Below, piece after piece: positions 7,500-13,682 of a stretch of DNA of 43,106 bases. The stretch comes from Rhodothermaceae bacterium. GTDB taxonomy: Bacteria > Bacteroidota > Rhodothermia > Rhodothermales > JAHQVL01. The stretch lies in assembly GCA_019634345.1 (NCBI GenBank), contig JAHQVL010000213.1:1-43106 (forward strand). The letters run 5' to 3'. The number at the start of each line of letters is the position of its first letter. Within the stretch, counting starts at the first letter, position 1. The position numbers and the translations under genes were made by a program. The notes below the pieces were generated by a model. It was not told the origin of the DNA, did no database searches, and saw only the letters and a list, made by a program, of their open reading frames with translations.

Positions 7500-9533
7500 C
7501 TATTCTTGATTCACTAAAGTGACTGCAACGGCATCCTGATTTATATCAAATGAATAGGTGCTGCTTGGAGAGTTGGAAATTAAGTATCTACCCAGAAAAG
7601 AAGTAGACGTATCGTGTTTTCTCCACTGGTAAACACTTTTGTCATTTATGGTGGTTGTCCAGGCGTCCCATCGTGCTGATACTTCCAGGTCTTCTTTGGA
7701 TTTAAAAGAGCCCCAGCATAGTGTTGAGGCATGGCCGCGCCCTGGAAAACGGAGAGGCGCAAATAAGGTATGCGAAAGGCGGGAGATCGAAGGCGAAAAT
7801 AAGGAGTCCGCATTCCAGGCTGGATAATGCCTGTAAATGGGTTTAGTAAGATCAAGGCGCCATTTGCTCAGGTCATCACCAAACCGATGCTTTAAGGAAG
7901 CAATGCTATTCTGTAGGTAGGTTCTGGCTAAAGTGTCTGATGGCGATAATTCCTTCTGGATTACTTTGTTGTACAATGAGTCTGGCAATTCTTGCAGCCA
8001 GGTATCGAAAATAATTGCACCAATACTCGAAGGGGTGTAAGAGTAGTCCCAGTTTCTTAAGTAGGTAAGAGCGTCCGAATACTCTTCGTCAAACGAAATG
8101 CGCCGCAATAGATATTCTTCGAGCAGAAAGGTTGCTTGCTCTTCAGCCCAGTTATTATGGCAATCTCCAGGCCAGTGATCGGGGCTTGCCTGATGTGGAT
8201 CAGAAAGCAAGGCATTTAGTCGGGAGGCTTGATACCTGGACCATGGCGTGTTTCCAATTAAAACACCTGATTGTAATTGATGAACAAAAGGCGGGGTGCC
8301 TAATAGGGTCCATCCGGCATCATTTGTAATCAATCCATGTCCATCAATTAAGTTAAACGGCTGATTTTGACCCGAAAGAAAGCCCGTATATGCTGCTAAA
8401 TCAGTTCGAGGAAAAAACCCTTTCCATGAAAGCCCGGGCATTGAATCCGAAAGGGCGACATGGTTATCGGGCAAGAGCCAGCCTTCATAATTTTCAAGGA
8501 CGAGTAGGACCTCATTGCCATCGCGCCCCCTAATTCGGCCATGTGTTGTTATTGGGGGAAGAGAGTCGGTTTTTAGTGCTAATTCGGCCGTGCTGGTTGG
8601 AAGAATGAACCAACTGGAATCATCGGTTTGCCCTGAAGGAAATATAAGTGCTCCAGGTAAGGTGGCGACATGTTTTGCCGGCTCTTTTCCGATGCGGATG
8701 CTCGCTTCCTGAAAAAGAGGAATGGCCGAGGAGCCATGAACAAAACGATGAAAGACTGTGGAGTGTGAGAGGGTGTCTGATGGCCATGTACCAGCAATAC
8801 TGTATTGAAAGCCATGCAGTTGAAGCCATTCTTGGAGGTCTTTGTTGTGTTCTACAACCGATTTCCATTCTGGAATTAGGCGGCCGGTCGAATCTTGAGT
8901 AATGCTATGAAGGTCGGTATTCAACCAAGCGAACAGTCTCTCGATAGCCAGGCTGTGCCAGGGCTCCCAGAGGCCTGGGGCAACATCAAGTAATGTGACT
9001 TCGTTTTGTTTGATGTGTTTTGCGTCACGTAACACCGCATTTATGCCTGCTGAATACGCTTCTAACAAACGGGCCTGTTCTTTTGGAAGTTGATTGAACG
9101 ACTCTTGGGCAAGAGAGGCGAGTCGTAAGCGTTTCGAGAATTGATCTACACTGAGCAAGTTTGAACCAAACCATTCTGTCAGAGAGCCTGTTGCCGTTTG
9201 CCGCCACAAATACATTTGCCAGGGGTACGCAGACGCGTGGGCTATACCGAGAGCTGTTAAGGCACCCTCAAGATCCTGTGATTGGATAGATACTAACTCG
9301 TTCTCGTGCCAGGTGATTTGAGATTCAGAAGGTGAAGTAGGGACCGAAATATGTTTCGGTGGGGTATTTGAAAACCCATATGCCAGGTAAATGGTGAAGC
9401 CGACAAAACTGAGTAGGGCGATACATAGAATGATGCTTACTACCAAAAGTGCAGCCCAAGAGGTTGCTGAAAAGGAGCGAATTGCATCAATCCATCCTGA
9501 ACTATCTGAGGAAATTCGCTTCTGGTTTCTCAT
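7500..9533 (-). CDS. Penicillin acylase-family protein, probably catalytically degenerate
   Basis: This 677-residue protein has one N-terminal membrane segment (about 27-51). The rest follows the penicillin-amidase layout. DLEGALTALGIAHASAYPWQMYLWRQ (near 87-112) matches the alpha-chain region in which family members end DRLWQM-R. Next come LLEAYSAGINA (156-166), WEPWHSLA (189-196), YLRNWDYSYTPSSIGAIIFD near 491-510, and a C-terminal SARWDAW (619-625). The expected junction, in which the nucleophile serine precedes N-x-W (GSN-W-V), reads TDDSSWFIL (303-311), with aspartate at the serine position three before W308. The downstream DPHL and NxxxR landmarks are also absent. I infer loss of self-cleavage and amidase activity. 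It begins four bases after the polX-like gene. Confidence 0.8.
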   Translation of the reverse strand: MRNQKRISSDSSGWIDAIRSFSATSWAALLVVSIILCIALLSFVGFTIYLAYGFSNTPPKHISVPTSPSESQITWHENELVSIQSQDLEGALTALGIAHASAYPWQMYLWRQTATGSLTEWFGSNLLSVDQFSKRLRLASLAQESFNQLPKEQARLLEAYSAGINAVLRDAKHIKQNEVTLLDVAPGLWEPWHSLAIERLFAWLNTDLHSITQDSTGRLIPEWKSVVEHNKDLQEWLQLHGFQYSIAGTWPSDTLSHSTVFHRFVHGSSAIPLFQEASIRIGKEPAKHVATLPGALIFPSGQTDDSSWFILPTSTAELALKTDSLPPITTHGRIRGRDGNEVLLVLENYEGWLLPDNHVALSDSMPGLSWKGFFPRTDLAAYTGFLSGQNQPFNLIDGHGLITNDAGWTLLGTPPFVHQLQSGVLIGNTPWSRYQASRLNALLSDPHQASPDHWPGDCHNNWAEEQATFLLEEYLLRRISFDEEYSDALTYLRNWDYSYTPSSIGAIIFDTWLQELPDSLYNKVIQKELSPSDTLARTYLQNSIASLKHRFGDDLSKWRLDLTKPIYRHYPAWNADSLFSPSISRLSHTLFAPLRFPGRGHASTLCWGSFKSKEDLEVSARWDAWTTTINDKSVYQWRKHDTSTSFLGRYLISNSPSSTYSFDINQDAVAVTLVNQE

Positions 9534-9537
9534 CGAT

Positions 9538-11220
9538 TTAATGAGAGGTTAGCCACGATTCGAATGCATCCAGAGGCATTGCATTGAGGCATTGATCAGC
9601 AGATAACCATCCTTTCCTGGCAACCTCAATGCCCCATTGGGTATCATACAATCCATCCAAGGCATGCGCATCAGGATTAATTGAAATGAGGATTCCACGG
9701 CTCGTTGCCTCCTGGATCCAGCGCCAATCCAGGTCGAGTCGATATGGGTTGGCATTAAGTTCTATCGCAACACCGTTAGCTGCGCATGCATCGAGAACAC
9801 GTGTATAATTTATGGGATAGCCCTCACGAACAAGCAATATTCGCCCTGTGGGGTGACCTAAAATCGAGGTGTACTTATTTTCAACGGCCTTGATGATTCT
9901 TTCGGTTGCTTCGTCTTCAGTCATATTCATGCGGGTATGTACACTTGCAACTATAAAGTCAAAGCTAGCTAATATTTCGTCTGGATAGTCAAGTGAGCCG
10001 TCGGCAAGTATATCGCTTTCAATTCCACTAAATATTTTGAACGGAGTGGCCGAAGAATTTTTGTACGCAGCATTGAGTTGAGAAATCTCTTCTTGCTGAT
10101 TGGCGACTCGTTCAATAGACAAGCCATTAGCTATTACCAGGGATCGGCTGTGATCGCATATCCCAAAGTAGGATAATCCCATAGAAAGCGCGCGATCGGC
10201 CATTTCCTTTAGCGTATGAGCCCCATCACTGTAGGTGGAATGGTTGTGTAACGTACCTTTCAGGTCTTCGTTAGTAATCAGGGTTGGGAGAGTTTGTTGC
10301 TTTGCATGGTCCAGTTCAGTAGTGCCTTCACGCAACTCCGGAGGTATTAGAGAAAGGCCGGCCAGTTCAAAAATGGACGACTCATCGGATACCTCGCCGG
10401 GCATTCCATAGGTGTCGATAAACGAGGAGCAATGAGATGCCGAACCGGTAGTTTGCCATAAAACTGTTCCGGCATTATTGGGAGAGCACAGATACACTCG
10501 GAGTGGTAGGCCGTTTGAGAGCGTTCCTTCAATGCGATTATCAGTCAGTATAAAGGGTTCAGCAGGTTCAAACACAGTAGTCAGAATGTCCATGACTTCA
10601 CTGGAAGCCTCTGATACTACGACGATGTCCATCCAATCGATGGTCTCCATTTTTCTTCTTAAATCTCCCGTATAAAAAACGGCGGTTATCGGCTCATGAA
10701 GACGAATAGCATCTAAGAAGGGATCGAGAAATGTAATTACATCTGCGTATCTACGTTTATTCGAATAGGTTTTTAATAGCTGAATATTTTGTAGGATATT
10801 GGCAGCTGTTTTTTCACCGAAACCGTCGAGTGTAGCTAGTTTCCCAGATGCAGCAGCATGTTCTAGTTCACTGAGAGAAATGATATTTAGTTTTTGCCAC
10901 AGAGCGCGTACTTTTTTTGCACCCAGTCCCTTAACACGCATCACATCCAACACACCAACAGGAATTGCGCCTAGCAATTCTTCACGAGCTTCAAATGTCC
11001 CAGTTTCGATAATCTCTTTAATTTGAGCTGCTAGCCCGTTGCCTATTCCACGAATGGAAGTGAGGGTATTGGATGCTACGAGATCGGGGACGCGCTCTTC
11101 CAGGCGTTCAATAGTTCTTCCTGCATTACTCATTGCACGCGATCGATGTGGATTTCCTCCAGTGAGATCAATCATCGCAGAAGTACTCTTCAGGATGCGG
11201 GCAATTTCTTTGTTAGTCAT
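9538..11220 (-). CDS. polX: PolX-like protein with intact PHP domain and degenerate polymerase palm
   Basis: This 560-residue protein has the order of bacterial PolX: an N-terminal 8-kDa-like helical part, helix-hairpin-helix repeats (RVKGLGAKKVRALW near 95-108, TLDGFGEKTAANIL near 130-143), a palm/thumb region, and a C-terminal PHP phosphoesterase. All PHP metal ligands are visible: H325, H327, D332, H357, E401, H428, H456, D517, H519. The palm motif, normally GS-x-RR-then-GDxD, reads GDLRRKMETIDWMD (185-198). D198 remains but the first aspartate position is W196. The third carboxylate, normally DLR, reads PLR (239-241). I infer that 3'-5' exonuclease or AP-type phosphoesterase activity is kept and polymerase activity is lost. 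First gene of a three-gene operon. Confidence 0.87.
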   Translation of the reverse strand: MTNKEIARILKSTSAMIDLTGGNPHRSRAMSNAGRTIERLEERVPDLVASNTLTSIRGIGNGLAAQIKEIIETGTFEAREELLGAIPVGVLDVMRVKGLGAKKVRALWQKLNIISLSELEHAAASGKLATLDGFGEKTAANILQNIQLLKTYSNKRRYADVITFLDPFLDAIRLHEPITAVFYTGDLRRKMETIDWMDIVVVSEASSEVMDILTTVFEPAEPFILTDNRIEGTLSNGLPLRVYLCSPNNAGTVLWQTTGSASHCSSFIDTYGMPGEVSDESSIFELAGLSLIPPELREGTTELDHAKQQTLPTLITNEDLKGTLHNHSTYSDGAHTLKEMADRALSMGLSYFGICDHSRSLVIANGLSIERVANQQEEISQLNAAYKNSSATPFKIFSGIESDILADGSLDYPDEILASFDFIVASVHTRMNMTEDEATERIIKAVENKYTSILGHPTGRILLVREGYPINYTRVLDACAANGVAIELNANPYRLDLDWRWIQEATSRGILISINPDAHALDGLYDTQWGIEVARKGWLSADQCLNAMPLDAFESWLTSH

Positions 11221-11282
11221 ACAGCCGATTTAGTGCACTTGGTGGAAGGATAAATCGAATGTACTGAAGTACTAGCCTTAAG

Positions 11283-11307
11283 TTCAAGGTTCAGGATGGT
11301 CCTTGAA
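11283..11307 (-). terminator. Hairpin downstream of the S24 peptidase gene
   Basis: TTCAAGG (11283-11289) and CCTTGAA (11301-11307) form a 7-bp stem with an 11-nt loop, about 40 bases beyond the stop of the minus-strand S24 gene and upstream of the polX-like gene. There is no T-run after it on the minus strand, so it may be a weak terminator or an operator for polX. Confidence 0.35.
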
Positions 11308-11347
11308 TTCGAGGTTAGGATTTAGACTTGGAAGTATTCAGGAAGGG

Positions 11348-11683
11348 TTAATGAGCCCTGAACAAAAACTCTGGAGCGTTTCCAATATGGAGGTTGTGAC
11401 CGAGTACCTGGACAGCAGGATTGGCTTCTTCGATTTCGAAGGGGGCGTATCGTTCGTTTAGGCTCGAGATGCGTAAAACACCTCCTGGCATACGCTGCAC
11501 CTGTTTGATCATTTCGCAGCCGTCAATGACGATTACATAGATCCCATCATAGAAAACATGATCTGTTGGAATGTAGTTATAAACCTCACCAGGGCCATAA
11601 TCGGGTAGCATACTATCTCCAAGAACGCGTACAGTATAATTTACGTGTCTTGAAAGTGCAGATGTCTGTCTTCTATGTTCCAT
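11348..11683 (-). CDS. S24-family (LexA-like) peptidase domain, stand-alone
   Basis: This 111-residue protein is little more than the LexA/UmuD/CI-type serine peptidase fold. The catalytic serine lies in VLGDSMLPDYGPGE (S24 of the protein), followed by a strand GIYVIVIDG, and the catalytic lysine is in EMIKQVQ (K60). The end carries the usual LGHNLHIG-like strand. No DNA-binding domain or Ala-Gly/Cys-Gly self-cleavage segment precedes it. Only about 18 residues lie before the peptidase core, so it could act like UmuD-type or stand-alone S24 proteins, or be the surviving half of a repressor. No error-prone polymerase gene is adjacent. Transcribed alone on the minus strand. Confidence 0.75.
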   Translation of the reverse strand: MEHRRQTSALSRHVNYTVRVLGDSMLPDYGPGEVYNYIPTDHVFYDGIYVIVIDGCEMIKQVQRMPGGVLRISSLNERYAPFEIEEANPAVQVLGHNLHIGNAPEFLFRAH

Positions 11684-11732
11684 TGAAATGCTAGTTGTGG
11701 ACGAATAGCGATAATCTAGTATAATAATTTAG

Positions 11733-11767
11733 ATACCCTGTAGGTATTCTGCGCAATATTAGTGCGC
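11733..11767. repeat. Two adjacent inverted repeats upstream of the S24 gene
   Basis: ATACC/GGTAT (11733-11747, 5-nt loop) is followed by GCGCA/TGCGC (11751-11767, 7-nt loop). The second stem is followed by TTTT on the plus strand, like a terminator, yet both flanking genes are on the minus strand. The site lies 50-84 bases upstream of the S24 start, so an operator is equally possible. Confidence 0.3.
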
Positions 11768-11820
11768 TTTTGTTGGATTGTATGTGTCGTAAAGTTTGCA
11801 CGTGTCCAAATAGAGTCGTT

Positions 11821-13032
11821 TCATCTCGCTTTTTTGGATAAAACCCGAGACGCGATACGAAGTGGTTTTACGAGGACATAAAGAAACGAGAGTTGGGAGG
11901 GGAGTTTTACAAAGGCTTCGTCTTTTTTACTTGGGAAGAACCATAGCTTTATTACGTGGCTTATATACGGCTTTTTATCTTTAAAGCGCTCTCTCATTGA
12001 AAGGTGAAAAGAAATAGGTTTAAGAACACTTTTCTTTTTTTCTGGGGGGACAAAAAGAGCGTTAGTGACACGATTGAAGAGGAAAAGCACATTCTTGTCT
12101 TCGGAAGCTTCTTTCAGAATTTCTCTTGGAACAGGTGCATTTAGGAGTTCGTGCGCCAGATAAATGCCCAGGTGTACCATCCGGACACTGTTATACGAAG
12201 CGGCTAATTGTAGTACTGCAGACCACCACGATGATACTTCAGGCCCTTTTGATTGCAAGGAAATCATTTCAGCGATATCACTGATCCATCTTAGCCTGGC
12301 CCAGAAGCTCTTGGTCCCATGAGCACACAAATAAATGAATAGATGTTTGTCGTCTAATGTAGGAATAAGTTTATTTTGGATTTTGAGCGCTTTCTTACTG
12401 TTCCACAGGTCATTATCAGGAATACTAAATGCATGAACTCGACTCAGTAACGACCAGTGAATTTCTATCACACATCGCTCATCATTGCGAACAAATTCAT
12501 ATCCCATTTGAGTATCCAGAAATGCTGCTTCTTTTTTCTTGGATAACGTTCTAAAGGGCAGATATCCCATTTCAATGAGGATTTCTTTGACCTTAAAAAA
12601 GTCCTCCCTATGAATTAAGATGTCTAAGTCACCAAATGCTCTGTAGCTAAGTTGGCCGTAGAGATGCATACCCAAAACAGGCCCTTTAAAAGGGATGGCA
12701 TCTATGTGTTCGCTTTCCAATCGAGTTAGAATGCGCAGGAGTTCGTTTGTTTGAAAGATGTTCGCAAGTGCTTGTCGATGGACGTATTGATCAATTGCGG
12801 TCGTTATCTTTTCTGGTACTTGAAATTCGGGATGCTTTTTTAAGAAGTATTGTAGAAGTGGAACGGTGCGATGTTGAATGGCTTGGGAGTAGATATACTG
12901 CCAATCGATTTGAGTTTCGAGTAGTGAAATAGAATCCCACTGATCAATTTGATGCAATGCTTGTGAGCTGGCAAAAAGAAGTTGGTGTTCGTTGCGTACG
13001 CTGGCAGTCATTAATGTAGAAGTGGAATACAA
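11821..13032 (-). CDS. Nucleotidyltransferase family protein (NTP_transf_5 type)
   Basis: This 403-residue protein carries the signature of the uncharacterised nucleotidyltransferase family PF14907. IPFKGPVLGMHLYG (113-126) is followed by YRAFGDLDILI (130-140), with the paired metal aspartates D135 and D137. A third acidic strand is VIEIHWSLL (near 187-195). A mostly helical C-terminal half includes KHLFIYLCAHGTKSFWARLRWISD, the usual second conserved block, and a basic tail follows. Such genes often sit beside exopolysaccharide or ribosomal-peptide loci, but their substrate is unknown. Here it lies just before the regulatory and polysaccharide block, on the opposite strand. M8 (seven codons in) is an alternative start. 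Confidence 0.82.
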   Translation of the reverse strand: MYSTSTLMTASVRNEHQLLFASSQALHQIDQWDSISLLETQIDWQYIYSQAIQHRTVPLLQYFLKKHPEFQVPEKITTAIDQYVHRQALANIFQTNELLRILTRLESEHIDAIPFKGPVLGMHLYGQLSYRAFGDLDILIHREDFFKVKEILIEMGYLPFRTLSKKKEAAFLDTQMGYEFVRNDERCVIEIHWSLLSRVHAFSIPDNDLWNSKKALKIQNKLIPTLDDKHLFIYLCAHGTKSFWARLRWISDIAEMISLQSKGPEVSSWWSAVLQLAASYNSVRMVHLGIYLAHELLNAPVPREILKEASEDKNVLFLFNRVTNALFVPPEKKKSVLKPISFHLSMRERFKDKKPYISHVIKLWFFPSKKDEAFVKLPSQLSFLYVLVKPLRIASRVLSKKAR

Positions 13033-13211
13033 TCTTGTAGTTGGAATCTACTATGGTATTCGTTACGAATAAGTGCACTAAATAACAGTGCATATGAAAT
13101 ATTCTGAGGATAGTGTTGTTATGGAAACACCACAGAGCTGTGACACATAAAGCTACATGCAATTCTAAAATAGATCTCAATAATTATGCCCCCCCACTGA
13201 GTAATACGAAC

Positions 13212-13282
13212 TCGGAATCCTTTCCGAATAAAAGGAGCACCAGGTCAGTAAAGATGACACGGATCTGGTGAGACAGTCTCAC
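13212..13282 (+). repeat. Cluster of three inverted repeats, candidate structured RNA
   Basis: In order: TCGGA/TCCGA (13212-13216 and 13223-13227), CACCAG/CTGGTG (13238-13243 and 13265-13270), and the perfect dyad GTGAGACAGTCTCAC (13268-13282). The second and third share bases GTG at 13268-13270, so they exclude each other, as in a switch. A G-rich AAAGGAG lies between the first two. No known riboswitch consensus was recognised. Confidence 0.35.
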
Positions 13283-13595
13283 AATGAGAAACACGCTCGC
13301 TCTGTTCGTTGGCATATTGAGGAATAAACAGACCCTTTTAATACCGAATTATATTTTGCGGTGCCCTTTAGGATGGGTATGTAGATTAGAAGGATATTCA
13401 TTCCAAGATTTGTGGGCAAAAAGCTACTTAAATACGTAATTACTCAGTTCCTCTTATGAAAATGGTGGAAATGCCGATCTATATAGTACGCATTCCACCG
13501 ACTATCACAACGTGTATGTTATATACGTATTTCGTATAGGCTTATACATAAACGATGTAATAATGGCACAGGCTTTGATTAAAGAGGAAAAGTTA

Positions 13596-13673
13596 ATGGG
13601 AGGGGTGGTCATAAATCAGGTTACTCTTCTTGGCGTTCCAAAGACACATAGTGTTTGTTCTATTTCATATTGA
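13596..13673 (+). CDS. Possible 25-residue leader peptide before the histidine kinase
   Basis: An ATG at 13596 follows AAAGAGGA at an 8-base spacing, one of the better ribosome sites in the window. It opens a 25-codon frame beginning MGGVVINQVTLLG and ending at TGA 13671-13673. The stop lies nine bases before the kinase ATG at 13683. It may be a real small protein or a leader whose translation affects the kinase. It has no recognisable homology, and chance is not excluded. Confidence 0.25.
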   Translation: MGGVVINQVTLLGVPKTHSVCSISY

Positions 13674-13682
13674 AAGTTGCTC

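Larger units (their letters stand above)
13033..13676. other. Long non-coding region between nucleotidyltransferase and kinase genes
   Basis: About 640 bases separate two divergent genes. It holds a run of inverted repeats near 13212-13282, a short ORF with a good ribosome site at 13596-13673, and A+T-rich stretches that probably include the histidine-kinase promoter. No ORF with credible homology is visible on either strand. A plausible explanation is a structured leader or an unrecognised small RNA. Confidence 0.45.

Noticed and set aside
13033..13676. Known riboswitch (c-di-GMP, SAM, cobalamin types considered)
   Set aside because: No conserved core sequence of these classes was found; only generic inverted repeats.
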